NCBI GenBank assembly: GCA_902598315.1
Contig: CACKBP010000006.1
Span: forward strand, 1 to 64,000
DNA length: 64,000 nucleotides
From: an uncultured Pelagibacteraceae bacterium
Lineage (GTDB): Bacteria > Pseudomonadota > Alphaproteobacteria > Pelagibacterales > Pelagibacteraceae
Direction: 5' to 3'
The notes beneath the pieces were generated by a model. The model made no database searches, was not told the origin of the DNA, and was given only the letters and a program-made list of their open reading frames with translations. Each line of letters begins with the position of its first letter. Position 1 is the stretch's first letter. Below are positions 8,655-18,304 of this stretch, piece by piece. A program made the position numbers and the translations under genes.

Positions 8655-10181
8655 TTAATTTGTCTTATAATTTTTAATTCTTAATAAACCTAATACATAA
8701 CAAGATAACAAATAAATAATTCCTGCGAAACCTACTATAATTATTAAATAAATAGATTTATACATATAACCGTACTCTAAAAAATCAGCAAATTCCCTTA
8801 AAGTGTAAAATAACGCTAAACTCATTAAAAGTGAAGAAATTAAAATTTTAAATGTTTTTTTAAATATATTTTTTTCTAAAAGTAAGAAATTATATTTATT
8901 TAATAAAACTAAATAAATCAAAACACCTAACCAAGAAGAAATAGAAGTAGCGATCGGAATGATTAGAAAGCCAATTTGACCAAAAAAAATTATGCTTAGT
9001 AATATATTTGTAAATACAATTATTGAAGAGATATAAAAAGGTGTTTTAGTATTATCGCGAGCAAAGAAAAAATTAGCTAAAATTTTGACTAAGGCAAAGG
9101 CAACTATTCCATACCCAAAAAATTCAAGAGCAAGAGACGTTATCTCAACATCATTTGGAGTAAAAGATCCATATCCAAATAAACCACTAACTATCTCTTC
9201 AGAAGCTAGTATCAATCCGAGGCTAGCAGGTAAAGAAAGCAATAGAGATAATTCAATAGATTTATTTTGAATATTTGAAACTTTAGAAAACTTTTTAGAT
9301 TTTAAAGCATTTGAAAGAACCGGTAAAGAAACAGTACTTACTGCTATACCTGCAATCGCCAAATTTATCTGATATATTCTATCTGCATAGTAAAGATAAG
9401 ATACTGCACCAGTTTGAAAAGAAGCAATTATAGTTCCAACTAAAATATTGATTTGTGTTACACCTGATGAAAAAATACTTGGTAATAATTTTTTAAAAAA
9501 AAATTTTACGTTTTTTGACATTCTGAATTTAAATTTAATTTCTGGTCTATAAAATTTTAAACTTACATAAATTAAAAAAAATAATTGAAAAATACCTGCA
9601 AGTGTAACTCCGTAGGATAATTGTTTGGCGACATTTAAATCATTCAAATAGGATAATATTATACTTAATATTAAAACTACATTTAGGAAGATTGGTGCAG
9701 CAGATGCGGCTGCAAATTTATTATAAGAGTTCAAAATTCCTGAAAAAAAAGATGATAAACTTACAAATAATAAAAATGGAAAGGTAATTCTTGTAAATTC
9801 TACAGCTAAATTAAATTTTACATCATCTGAATAAAAACCCGGAGCTATTATATACACTAGAAATGGTGTAAATATTTCTGCCAAAGTTACCAAAATAATT
9901 AAAAATAATAACAATAGACTTAACACATCATCTGCAAAAATTTTTCCCTTTTTTTTGTTACTAATTGTTAATGAAGTGTAGCTTGGTATAAAAGCAGCAT
10001 TAAAAGTTCCTTCAGCAAAAAGTCTTCTAAAAGTATTAGGTAATCTAAACGCTACAAAAAAGGCATCGGCTAATATCGAAGCTCCCAAAAATACTGCAAT
10101 TAAAATGTCCCTAAGATATCCTAAAATTCTGCTAATTATTGTGAAAAAACTGAATATAGAAGCTGAGGAAAGCAAGTTCAT
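8655..10181 (-). CDS. murJ: Lipid II flippase MurJ (MviN)
   Basis: MurJ moves the peptidoglycan precursor lipid II across the inner membrane. The 508-residue protein has about 14 hydrophobic segments and the conserved N-terminal pattern SRILGYLRDILIA ... ADAFFVAFRLPNTFRRLFAEGTFNAAF. It precedes trpS with no gap. A 70-bp AT-rich spacer separates its start from the divergent maeB and must hold both promoters. Confidence 0.96.
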   Translation of the reverse strand: MNLLSSASIFSFFTIISRILGYLRDILIAVFLGASILADAFFVAFRLPNTFRRLFAEGTFNAAFIPSYTSLTISNKKKGKIFADDVLSLLLLFLIILVTLAEIFTPFLVYIIAPGFYSDDVKFNLAVEFTRITFPFLLFVSLSSFFSGILNSYNKFAAASAAPIFLNVVLILSIILSYLNDLNVAKQLSYGVTLAGIFQLFFLIYVSLKFYRPEIKFKFRMSKNVKFFFKKLLPSIFSSGVTQINILVGTIIASFQTGAVSYLYYADRIYQINLAIAGIAVSTVSLPVLSNALKSKKFSKVSNIQNKSIELSLLLSLPASLGLILASEEIVSGLFGYGSFTPNDVEITSLALEFFGYGIVAFALVKILANFFFARDNTKTPFYISSIIVFTNILLSIIFFGQIGFLIIPIATSISSWLGVLIYLVLLNKYNFLLLEKNIFKKTFKILISSLLMSLALFYTLREFADFLEYGYMYKSIYLIIIVGFAGIIYLLSCYVLGLLRIKNYKTN

Positions 10182-10251
10182 ATTTTATCTAAATTAAGCC
10201 ATAAATTTATAGTGAATTAATTTTCTTTTTATAACATACTCATAAAAATAA

Positions 10252-12534
10252 ATGGCAAAGAAAACTGAAATTGATCACTATACCGATAAAGAAGCATTAG
10301 ACTTCCATATAAAGGGGAAGTCGGGCAAAATTGAGATTAGTTCTAGTAAACCTTTAACCACAAAAAGAGATCTATCTTTAGCATATTCTCCAGGAGTGGC
10401 AGCGCCAGTTAAAGAAATCGCTAGAAACCCCGACTTGGCATATGATTATACGAGTAAAGGTAATTTAGTAGCTGTAATTAGTAATGGATCTGCAATTCTA
10501 GGTTTAGGAAATTTGGGTGCGCTTGCTTCAAAACCAGTGATGGAAGGCAAATCAGTTTTATTTAAAAGATTTGCTGATATCGATTCAATTGATATTGAAA
10601 TTAACAGTAAAAACACAGACTCCATAATTGAAACTATAAAAAATATTGCTGGTACATTTGGAGGTATAAATCTTGAAGATATTGCTGCACCAGATTGTTT
10701 CATAATTGAACAAAAATTAAAAGAAATTTTAAACATTCCAATTTTTCATGACGATCAACACGGAACAGCAATTATTACTACTGCCGCTTTGATTAATGCC
10801 TTGGATATTTCGAAAAAGAATATTGAAAATGTAAAAGTAGTAGTTAATGGTGCTGGTGCTTCAGCTCAAGCTTGTGCTAATTTATTTATAAGCTCAGGAA
10901 TTAAAAGTAAAAATATTGTAATGTGTGATAGTAAGGGTGTGATTTATAAAGGAAGGGAAAAAGTTGATCAGTTTAAATCTGCTTTTGCAATTGAAACAAA
11001 GATGAGAACTCTAGATGAGGCTATGAAAGATGCAGATGTTTTTTTAGGTTTATCTGCAAAAGATGTAGTTTCAAAAGATATGATAAAATCAATGGCTAAA
11101 AATCCAATTATTTTTGCTTGCGCTAATCCTGATCCTGAAATTAAACCTGAGTTAATATCTGAGGTTAGGTCAGATGCAATTATTGCTACTGGAAGATCTG
11201 ACTATCCAAATCAAGTTAATAATTTGATAGGTTTTCCATATATTTTTAGAGGCGCATTAGATGTTAGAGCCAAAGAAATAAATGAAGATATGAAGGTTGC
11301 TGCAGCCAATGCGATAGCTCTTTTAGCGCGCGAAAATGTTCCTGACGAAGTCGTTTCTGCATATGGTGGAGATAGACCAAGGTATGGAAAAGATTACATA
11401 ATTCCCTCAACTTTTGATCCAAGGTTGATTAGTGTCATACCTGCAGCGGTAGCTAAAGCGGCAATGAAAAGTGGTGTTGCTAGAAAAAATATTAACGACA
11501 TTGAGATGTATAAAGATCAATTAACTAATAGGCTAGATCCGACTATGTCTCTTATGCAAGGAATAAATGCTAAGGTTAGAAAGAATCCCAAGAGAGTTAT
11601 TTTTGCAGAGGGAGAAGATGAAAATATGCTTAAAGCTGCAATTGAATTTGGGAGAAATAAGCTCGGTACCCCTATTTTGATTGGTAATGAGAAAAGAATT
11701 AAAGAACAGTTGGAAAATATAGGTTTAGATAAAGATTATAAAATTGAGATAGTCAATTCAACAGATAAATTAAAAAGAGAAAAATACGTTAAGCATTTAT
11801 ATAAAAAACTTCAAAGGGAGGGGCAATTAGAAAGGGACGTAGATAGATTAGTTCGAAACGACAGAATAGCTTGGGGCGCATCTATGATTGCATGCAAAGA
11901 TGCAGATGCAATGGTCACTGGAAATATTAGGCACTATGCTGCTTCAATAGAGAAACTTAAAAAGGTAACGGAACCTCGTGCTGGTGAAGAAATATTTGGA
12001 ATGACAATGATTACGTTAAAAGGAAAAACAATTTTAGTAGCTGATACTAACGTTCAAGATTTCCCATCTCCTCAAAGATTGGTAAAAGTTTCTAAATCTT
12101 GCGTTCGTGTAGCGAGATTATTCGGTTTTGATCCTAAAGTTGCTTTTTTATCTCACTCAACATTTGGTAAACCAATTTCTAAAAATACCAAACACGTAAG
12201 AGACGCTATAGAGTTGTTAAAAAAGGAAAAAGTAGATTTTGATTTTGATGGAGAAATGCAGCCAGATGTTGCTCTAAATCCAATTTATCAAGAAATTTAT
12301 CCATTTTCTAAAATTGTTGGAAATGCAAATATTCTAATAATGCCTGCACTTCATAGCGCTGCAATTTCAACGAAGTTGATGAAAGTTTTTGGGGGAGGAA
12401 AACTGATAGGACCGCTTCTTATTGGACTAGGGTCCCCAATAGAAGTAGCGCCTCTTAGAGCTAGTACATCTGAAATTTTAAATCTAGCATCAATAGCAGC
12501 ATATTCTTCGGACGTTATAGATTATTCTAGTTAA
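10252..12534 (+). CDS. maeB: NADP-type malic enzyme with C-terminal phosphotransacetylase-like domain
   Basis: The enzyme decarboxylates malate to pyruvate, linking the TCA cycle to NADPH supply. The N-terminal 420 residues or so are the malic enzyme: SPGVAAPV and GNGSAILGLGNLGALASKPVMEGK-type motifs, then IFHDDQHGTAI (metal/substrate site) and the NAD(P) loop VVNGAGASAQA. The remaining 330 residues are a phosphate acetyl/butyryl transferase-like domain, thought in MaeB proteins to be regulatory. Length (760) matches the MaeB class. Its stop shares TTAA with the stop of the convergent dolP-like gene. Confidence 0.95.
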   Translation: MAKKTEIDHYTDKEALDFHIKGKSGKIEISSSKPLTTKRDLSLAYSPGVAAPVKEIARNPDLAYDYTSKGNLVAVISNGSAILGLGNLGALASKPVMEGKSVLFKRFADIDSIDIEINSKNTDSIIETIKNIAGTFGGINLEDIAAPDCFIIEQKLKEILNIPIFHDDQHGTAIITTAALINALDISKKNIENVKVVVNGAGASAQACANLFISSGIKSKNIVMCDSKGVIYKGREKVDQFKSAFAIETKMRTLDEAMKDADVFLGLSAKDVVSKDMIKSMAKNPIIFACANPDPEIKPELISEVRSDAIIATGRSDYPNQVNNLIGFPYIFRGALDVRAKEINEDMKVAAANAIALLARENVPDEVVSAYGGDRPRYGKDYIIPSTFDPRLISVIPAAVAKAAMKSGVARKNINDIEMYKDQLTNRLDPTMSLMQGINAKVRKNPKRVIFAEGEDENMLKAAIEFGRNKLGTPILIGNEKRIKEQLENIGLDKDYKIEIVNSTDKLKREKYVKHLYKKLQREGQLERDVDRLVRNDRIAWGASMIACKDADAMVTGNIRHYAASIEKLKKVTEPRAGEEIFGMTMITLKGKTILVADTNVQDFPSPQRLVKVSKSCVRVARLFGFDPKVAFLSHSTFGKPISKNTKHVRDAIELLKKEKVDFDFDGEMQPDVALNPIYQEIYPFSKIVGNANILIMPALHSAAISTKLMKVFGGGKLIGPLLIGLGSPIEVAPLRASTSEILNLASIAAYSSDVIDYSS

Positions 12535-13109
12535 AGTTTATTTCTACTTAAATCTGCTGCTAAATAAATTGATGGAATAACTTTTTTAACATCGAAGATC
12601 TTATTTGCTTCATTTATAACTTCCTGCTTTTCTTCTTTATCCATAGCTATTCCAAAAATATAAATATTTTGATTTATTGTTTCTAAAGTGTAATTTCTAG
12701 CTTTAGTTTTTTTATTAAATATTAAAGCTGATCTCAATTGACTTGTAATTAAGATGTCTTTTGCTGTACCTTTAAAAGTAGATTGACCTTTAATTGTAAT
12801 CGCATTTTTAACAGACCGAACACCTTTTGTCTCCCAAGCCATTTTAGTAATCTTAATTTTTTCTTCTGCTTGATCTACTTTACCAGATAAGAAAATGTTA
12901 CCATCTCTCACCTCTGATTGAATTGATATGAAATATTTTTTATCAGATAATGCGAGTCTCGCACTTAAATTTTTTTGCATAATAGTGTCATCAATTTGCA
13001 TTCCAATTGTCCTAGGATCAAAGGTTATGTCTACACCAGCGCCAAACTGACCTACTGAAGAACAAGATGTTAATAAAACAAAAATAAATATATTAATTTT
13101 TTTTATCAT
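12531..13109 (-). CDS. dolP: BON-domain outer-membrane lipoprotein (DolP/YraP-like)
   Basis: A secreted lipoprotein with signal peptide MIKKINIFIFVLLTSC (lipidated Cys16) and two BON domains (about 45-115 and 120-190) with the recurrent 'V..G.I.L.G.V' pattern. In enterobacteria DolP supports outer-membrane integrity and sits beside rsmI and lpoA; the same three families are neighbours here, which supports the name. It overlaps the 3' end of rsmI by 17 bp. Function in this organism is inferred from domain and synteny. Confidence 0.82.
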   Translation of the reverse strand: MIKKINIFIFVLLTSCSSVGQFGAGVDITFDPRTIGMQIDDTIMQKNLSARLALSDKKYFISIQSEVRDGNIFLSGKVDQAEEKIKITKMAWETKGVRSVKNAITIKGQSTFKGTAKDILITSQLRSALIFNKKTKARNYTLETINQNIYIFGIAMDKEEKQEVINEANKIFDVKKVIPSIYLAADLSRNKL

Positions 13110-13932
13110 TTTTTAAGTTGAGACAAATATTATAAATAATTTTTTTTTTTTCATTTTCAGTTTGCATAATTAAATCAACTGTATCCTTTACGCTATACTT
13201 TTTTAAAAATTTTTTGGCCATGTTAATAATTTTTTTTTCGTTACTTTTTTTATCAATTATCTTTTTGTCAGAAATCACTGCTGTAATTTCACCTTTAACT
13301 TGATTTCTAAAAAGTTGGTAATCTTTAATATCATCTCTAGAAAAATCTTCGTGAAGCTTAGTCATTTCTTTACAGATTGTTATTTTTCTATCGGTAAAAT
13401 ACTTTTTAAACTTTTCAATATAAAAATTTATTTTCAAAGGTTGTATGAAAAAAATAATTGGAAACTGAAATTCTGATAAAGAATTTAATACCTTATCCAC
13501 TTGATTTTCAGTTTTAGGCAAAAAGCCGTAAAATAAAAATTTATCACCAAAACCTGAAACGCTCATTGCGGTTGTAATGGAGGAAACTCCTGGAATAGGA
13601 CAAATTTTAATTTTATTTTTTATACATTCATTTATTAGCAAGTTTCCTGGATCAGATAAAATTGGTGTTCCGGCATCAGATACAACAGACAAAATTTTGC
13701 CCCGATTGATGTGCTCTATGACGTTATTGATTTGTTTTTTTTCGTTAAATTTATGATAAGGGACTAATTTTTTTTTAATACTATAATGATTAAACAATTT
13801 TATCGAATGTCTAGTATCCTCACAAAGAATGATATCTGAATTTTTTAACACTTCTATTGCTCTTAAGGTAATATCTTTAAGATTCCCAATGGGTGTTGAC
13901 ACAATATATAAAGTATTTGTAAATAATTTCAT
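13093..13932 (-). CDS. rsmI: 16S rRNA 2'-O-ribose C1402 methyltransferase RsmI
   Basis: RsmI methylates the ribose of C1402 in the decoding centre using SAM. Diagnostic motifs: LYIVSTPIGNLKDITLRA near the N-terminus, CEDTRHS at about 38-44, VSDAGTPILSDPG, and PGVSSITTAMSVSGFG. Length (279) is normal, with a Lys-rich tail. Its ATG lies 3 bp from the ATG of the divergent LpoA-like gene, so each gene's promoter must lie inside the other. Confidence 0.95.
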   Translation of the reverse strand: MKLFTNTLYIVSTPIGNLKDITLRAIEVLKNSDIILCEDTRHSIKLFNHYSIKKKLVPYHKFNEKKQINNVIEHINRGKILSVVSDAGTPILSDPGNLLINECIKNKIKICPIPGVSSITTAMSVSGFGDKFLFYGFLPKTENQVDKVLNSLSEFQFPIIFFIQPLKINFYIEKFKKYFTDRKITICKEMTKLHEDFSRDDIKDYQLFRNQVKGEITAVISDKKIIDKKSNEKKIINMAKKFLKKYSVKDTVDLIMQTENEKKKIIYNICLNLKNDKKN

Positions 13933-13935
13933 GAT

Positions 13936-15090
13936 ATGAAAATAAAATTTTTAATATTTTTATCTTACATAATTTTTTTTATTTACTCTAATCTTTTAAG
14001 TGATGAAAATAATAAAAATCTTAAAGTTGGTTTGTTAGCACCTCTTTCAGGTGAATACTCAGATTTAGGGAATTCACTTTTATATTCTTTACAATTGGCA
14101 TTAGGTGAAATAGGAGATGATAAAGTTTTTATTATTCCTAGAGACACAGGTTTTAATGATAAAGATAAACTTAATTCTGCAATAAAAGATATTCGAGAAC
14201 AAGGCGTAAAAATAATAATTGGACCTATAAGCAGTGAAGATTTCAAAGAAGTTAAAAAATATACGGACATTACGTTTATTTCACCCTCAAACATTTCACC
14301 TGAGTTTGAAAATAATATTATCAGCGTGGGCATTAGTCTAGAGTCTCAATTAATTGCATTGGATAAATTTATTAAAAAAAATAAAAAAAAAAGAACCGTA
14401 ATAATGTATCCAAATAATAAGTACAAAGAGCTCATAGAAAAAAAAATAAAAAAACTTAATATTAATCATTTTAAAATATTTAACTACAGTCCAGATCCTC
14501 AAATCCTAACTGGAGAAATTGAAACTCTTACAAATTATTCACAGAGAAAAAGAAATCTTGAAATTAGAAAAAAAATGTTTGAAGACAAAGAAGATCCTCA
14601 GTCCATCAAAGAACTCGAAAGACTTGAGCAACTATACACTTTAGGAAAAGTCAATTTTGACTCTGTTATAATCATAGATTTTGGAAATAGTCTAAAAAGT
14701 GTTTTAACATCTCTTGTTTACACAGACGTGAATCAAGATAATGTTTTGATTACTACAGTGAATCAGTGGTTTGATGAAAGCATATTTTATGAAAATACCA
14801 TTAAAACCCTTTATTACCCATCTATAAATTATGATGAGTTTAAAAAGTATAACAAAAAATATTTTAAAAGGTTTAAGTCTGACCCAACAGAAATTACAAT
14901 TTTAACTTATGATGCTTTGGGATTAATTTATTATGTTTGGAAAACAAATGGTAAAATAAATTCTGTTAATGATTTTTCACTTAAAAAAAAGATAAAAGGT
15001 AAAATTGGAGTTTTTAGTTTTAAAGATAAAAAAGTTTTACAAGAGTTAGAAATATACAAAACCGAAAAAAATAAATTTATAAAGTTTTAA
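13936..15090 (+). CDS. LpoA-like penicillin-binding protein activator (periplasmic-binding-protein fold)
   Basis: The 384-residue protein begins with a signal sequence or anchor (MKIKFLIFLSYIIFFIYSNL) and continues with a type I periplasmic-binding-protein fold: KVGLLAPLSGEYSDLG, IIGPISSEDFKEV, and a late LTYDALGLIYYVW. This corresponds to the C-terminal domain of LpoA (YraM), which activates PBP1a. The N-terminal TPR domain of E. coli LpoA is absent, as is usual in alphaproteobacteria. A simple solute-binding protein is the alternative, but no transporter genes are nearby and rsmI/dolP are the expected LpoA neighbours. Its 3' end overlaps rdgB by 14 bp. Confidence 0.72.
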   Translation: MKIKFLIFLSYIIFFIYSNLLSDENNKNLKVGLLAPLSGEYSDLGNSLLYSLQLALGEIGDDKVFIIPRDTGFNDKDKLNSAIKDIREQGVKIIIGPISSEDFKEVKKYTDITFISPSNISPEFENNIISVGISLESQLIALDKFIKKNKKKRTVIMYPNNKYKELIEKKIKKLNINHFKIFNYSPDPQILTGEIETLTNYSQRKRNLEIRKKMFEDKEDPQSIKELERLEQLYTLGKVNFDSVIIIDFGNSLKSVLTSLVYTDVNQDNVLITTVNQWFDESIFYENTIKTLYYPSINYDEFKKYNKKYFKRFKSDPTEITILTYDALGLIYYVWKTNGKINSVNDFSLKKKIKGKIGVFSFKDKKVLQELEIYKTEKNKFIKF

Positions 15091-15655
15091 TTTTTTTTTT
15101 TAGCTTTTTAAAGGCTTCAAATCTATGATCAATCTTAATTTTCTTATAATATGATATCTCCCCGAAAGTCTTATTTTCAAAATTTGGAATAAATATTGGA
15201 TCGTAACCAAAACCATGATTACCTTGAATTTTTTTTGAGATAGTGCCCTCAATCTTTCCTACTACATTTACAACTCTTTTTTGCGGACTTTTAAAAGATA
15301 GACTGCAAACAAAAGTTGCAGACCTTTTTTTCTTATTTTTCATTCTTTTTAAGATATATTTCATAGCTTTTTTGAACCCCCCTTTGTTTTTTGCTAACCT
15401 AGCTGAATGAACTCCAGGCTTGTTGCCTAGAGATTTTATGCAAAGTCCAGAGTCGTCAGAAATAACTGGATAATCGACATGCTTTGAAAAAAATTTAGCT
15501 TTCAATCGAGAATTTGCGATGAAAGTTTTTCCGGTTTCAGCAGGACTTTTTATTTTAAGGGTTGTAGGAGAAATTTTTTTATATTTCTTTGAAATTAAAT
15601 AGGCAATCTCTTTAAATTTACCTTTATTATGAGTACCTATCAAAATTTTTTTCAT
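15077..15655 (-). CDS. rdgB: Non-canonical purine NTP pyrophosphatase RdgB
   Basis: A house-cleaning hydrolase for dITP, ITP and XTP. Motifs: THNKGKFKEI at the N-terminus (substrate binding), SDDSGLCIKSLGNKPGVHSAR (catalytic Asp region) and GFGYDPIFIP near the C-terminus. Length (192) is typical. It converges on the LpoA-like gene and diverges from grpE across 44 bp. Confidence 0.95.
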   Translation of the reverse strand: MKKILIGTHNKGKFKEIAYLISKKYKKISPTTLKIKSPAETGKTFIANSRLKAKFFSKHVDYPVISDDSGLCIKSLGNKPGVHSARLAKNKGGFKKAMKYILKRMKNKKKRSATFVCSLSFKSPQKRVVNVVGKIEGTISKKIQGNHGFGYDPIFIPNFENKTFGEISYYKKIKIDHRFEAFKKLKKKIKTL

Positions 15656-15699
15656 TATCTATCTAGTAATTTCACAATTATTTACTATATAGCACTCAA

Positions 15700-16302
15700 A
15701 TGACAAAAAACGACAAAAAAAGTGATGAAGAGTTAACAGCTAAAAATGAGGCTACTAACAATAATATAAAAGATGGCCAAGAAGAAAAAAAAGATATCTT
15801 ATCTACTGAAGAAAAACTTAAGGAAACTGAAGACAAATTACTTCGATCGCTTGCTGAAATTGAAAATCAAAGAAGAAGATTTGAGAAAGAGATTAAAGAT
15901 GCTTTTGAGTTTGGATCTTTTAATTTTGCAAAAGAAAGTTTAGCAATATTAGATAACTTGCAGAGAGCCAAAATAGCGATCAAAAATGATAAAATCTTAA
16001 AAGAGAACAATGATCTAGGTAAATTCTTGGAAAATATAGATATTATAGAAAAAGATTTAGTTTCAATATTTGAAAAAAATAACATTAAAAAAATTATTGC
16101 AAATGGCAAAAGATTTGATCCAAATCTGCACCAAGCTATGATCGAGATAGACAATGAAAAGGAGGAACCTGGGACAATTGTGCAGGAAATCCAAACTGGT
16201 TATATGCTGGGTGATAGGCTCTTAAGACCAGCGCTTGTAGGGGTGGCTAAGAAAAAAGATTCAAAAAATCAAGAAAAAGAGGAAAAAAAGGATAAAAAAT
16301 AA
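15700..16302 (+). CDS. grpE: DnaK nucleotide exchange factor GrpE
   Basis: GrpE releases ADP from DnaK. A charged disordered N-terminus (1-40) is followed by a long helix (about 40-100, ENQRRRFEKEI) and the C-terminal beta domain with HQAMIEIDNEKEEPGTIVQEIQTGYML and RLLRPALVGVA, the GrpE signature. Length 200. It is the first gene of a grpE-dnaK-dnaJ cluster; hrcA, often upstream in other alphaproteobacteria, is absent. Confidence 0.95.
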   Translation: MTKNDKKSDEELTAKNEATNNNIKDGQEEKKDILSTEEKLKETEDKLLRSLAEIENQRRRFEKEIKDAFEFGSFNFAKESLAILDNLQRAKIAIKNDKILKENNDLGKFLENIDIIEKDLVSIFEKNNIKKIIANGKRFDPNLHQAMIEIDNEKEEPGTIVQEIQTGYMLGDRLLRPALVGVAKKKDSKNQEKEEKKDKK

Positions 16303-16331
16303 CTTGTAGTGTCAAAAAAAACACCCATATA
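16303..16331 (+). promoter_or_regulatory. Candidate heat-shock (sigma-32/RpoH) promoter of dnaK
   Basis: CTTGTAG at 16303-16309 resembles the RpoH -35 element (CTTGAAA) and ACCCATAT at 16323-16330 matches 7 of 8 bases of the -10 consensus CCCCATNT. The 13-bp spacing is as expected. It lies in the 53-bp grpE-dnaK gap, about 25 bp upstream of the dnaK ATG, with an AAGGATAA ribosome binding site in between. Confidence 0.6.
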
Positions 16332-16355
16332 AACCTGACAGAAGGATAACAAATA

Positions 16356-18281
16356 ATGAGCAAAGTTATAGGAATAGATTTAGGTACAACGAACTCTTGC
16401 ATAGCTATAATGGATGGCACGCAGGCAAAAGTTTTAGAGAATACTGAAGGTGCTAGGACAACACCATCAGTTGTTGCTTTTTTAGAGAAAGAGGAAAAAC
16501 TAGTTGGTCAACCTGCAAAAAGACAAGCGGTGACTAATGCGGGTGATACTATCTTTGCTGTCAAAAGACTTATTGGTAGAAAATTTGATGGAACCTCTGT
16601 TCAAAAAGATATTTCAAAAGTTCCTTATAAAATTGTTAAATCAGATAATGGAGATGCTTGGGTAGAAGGAAAAGGTAAAAAATATTCCCCAGCACAAATA
16701 TCAGCTTTTATTTTACAAAAAATGAAAGAGACTGCTGAAAAATATCTTGGTCAAGCAGTAACAAAAGCTGTAATTACTGTTCCAGCTTATTTTAACGACT
16801 CTCAAAGACAAGCTACTAAGGATGCTGGTAAAATAGCTGGTTTAGAAGTTTTAAGAATTATAAACGAACCAACTGCTGCGTCACTAGCTTATGGTTTAGA
16901 TAAAAAAGGTGGAAAAAAAATCGCAGTATATGATTTAGGTGGCGGAACATTTGATATATCAATTTTAGAAATTGGAGATGGGGTTTTTGAAGTTAAATCA
17001 ACAAATGGCGATACTTTCTTAGGTGGTGAAGATTTCGATGATACAATTGTTGAGTATTTAGCTTCGGAGTTTAAAAAAGACAACGGTATAGATTTGAAAG
17101 CAGATAAGTTAGCTCTTCAAAGATTAAAGGAAGCAGCTGAAAAAGCTAAAATTGAGCTTTCATCTGCTGCACAGACAGAAATTAATTTACCTTTTATTAC
17201 AGCGGATAAATCTGGACCTAAACATTTAAATTTAAAATTTACTAGAGCGAAGCTTGAAGCCTTGGTTCAAAGTTTAGTTGATAGGACTTTAGAACCATGC
17301 AAGACAGCTTTAAAGGACTCTGGTTTTTCTGCAGCAGAGATTAACGAGGTAGTTTTAGTTGGTGGAATGACAAGAATGCCAAAAATAATTGAAACTGTAA
17401 AAAATTTTTTCGGTAAAGAACCAAATAAAAGTGTAAATCCCGATGAAGTAGTGGCTATGGGTGCAGCTATACAAGGTGGAGTATTACAGGGAGACGTCAA
17501 AGATGTTTTGTTATTAGACGTAACACCACTCTCTCTAGGAATAGAAACTCTAGGTGGAGTATCAACAAAACTTATTGAAAAAAATACAACAATACCTACA
17601 AAAAAAAGCCAAGTTTTTTCAACCGCAGAAGATAATCAGCCAGCAGTGTCTATCAGAGTGCTACAAGGTGAGAGAGAGATGGCTGCGGACAATAAAATAT
17701 TGGGGAATTTCGAGCTAGTTGGAATACCGCCTGCTCCAAGAGGAACTCCACAAATAGAAGTAACGTTTGATATTGATGCTAATGGAATAGTGAGTGTTTC
17801 TGCAAAAGATAAAGGAACTGGAAAAGAACAGAAAATTCAAATTCAAGCTTCAGGTGGATTATCTGATGAGGAAATTAAGAAAATGGTAAAAGATGCTGAA
17901 GCGAATAAAGAAGCTGATAAAAAGAAAAGGGAGTCAGTTGATGCTAGAAACCAGGCTGATAGTTTAGTTTTTTCAACAGAAAAAAGTTTAAAAGAGCATG
18001 GAGACAAAGTTTCTGCTGAGGAAAAAAAAGCAATAGAAAACGGAGTTTCTGATCTTAAGAAATCTTTAGAAGGAACAGATGTCGAAGATATAAAAAAGAA
18101 AACACAAAATTTAATACAAGTATCTATGAAATTAGGTGAAGCAGTATATAAAAGTCAACAAAAGCCAGATGACAAAAACAAAGGTGGTGGTGGACCAAAA
18201 GATGCTAAACCTGGTGAGAAAGATAATGTTGTAGATGCAGATTTTGAAGACGTGAAAGAGGATAAAGAGAAAAGCGCCTAA
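16356..18281 (+). CDS. dnaK: Chaperone DnaK (Hsp70)
   Basis: ATP-dependent cytosolic chaperone. The nucleotide-binding domain opens with [10 protein letters not shown] (5-14), followed by [29 protein letters not shown] and [12 protein letters not shown]. The substrate-binding domain follows from about 390, and the tail ends with the DnaK/GrpE-related acidic motif VVDADFEDV. Length 641 is normal. A good ribosome binding site (AAGGAT) and its own candidate RpoH promoter precede it. Confidence 0.98.
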   Translation: MSKVIGIDLGTTNSCIAIMDGTQAKVLENTEGARTTPSVVAFLEKEEKLVGQPAKRQAVTNAGDTIFAVKRLIGRKFDGTSVQKDISKVPYKIVKSDNGDAWVEGKGKKYSPAQISAFILQKMKETAEKYLGQAVTKAVITVPAYFNDSQRQATKDAGKIAGLEVLRIINEPTAASLAYGLDKKGGKKIAVYDLGGGTFDISILEIGDGVFEVKSTNGDTFLGGEDFDDTIVEYLASEFKKDNGIDLKADKLALQRLKEAAEKAKIELSSAAQTEINLPFITADKSGPKHLNLKFTRAKLEALVQSLVDRTLEPCKTALKDSGFSAAEINEVVLVGGMTRMPKIIETVKNFFGKEPNKSVNPDEVVAMGAAIQGGVLQGDVKDVLLLDVTPLSLGIETLGGVSTKLIEKNTTIPTKKSQVFSTAEDNQPAVSIRVLQGEREMAADNKILGNFELVGIPPAPRGTPQIEVTFDIDANGIVSVSAKDKGTGKEQKIQIQASGGLSDEEIKKMVKDAEANKEADKKKRESVDARNQADSLVFSTEKSLKEHGDKVSAEEKKAIENGVSDLKKSLEGTDVEDIKKKTQNLIQVSMKLGEAVYKSQQKPDDKNKGGGGPKDAKPGEKDNVVDADFEDVKEDKEKSA

Positions 18282-18304
18282 GATAAAAAATAAGGAGACG
18301 TCCT

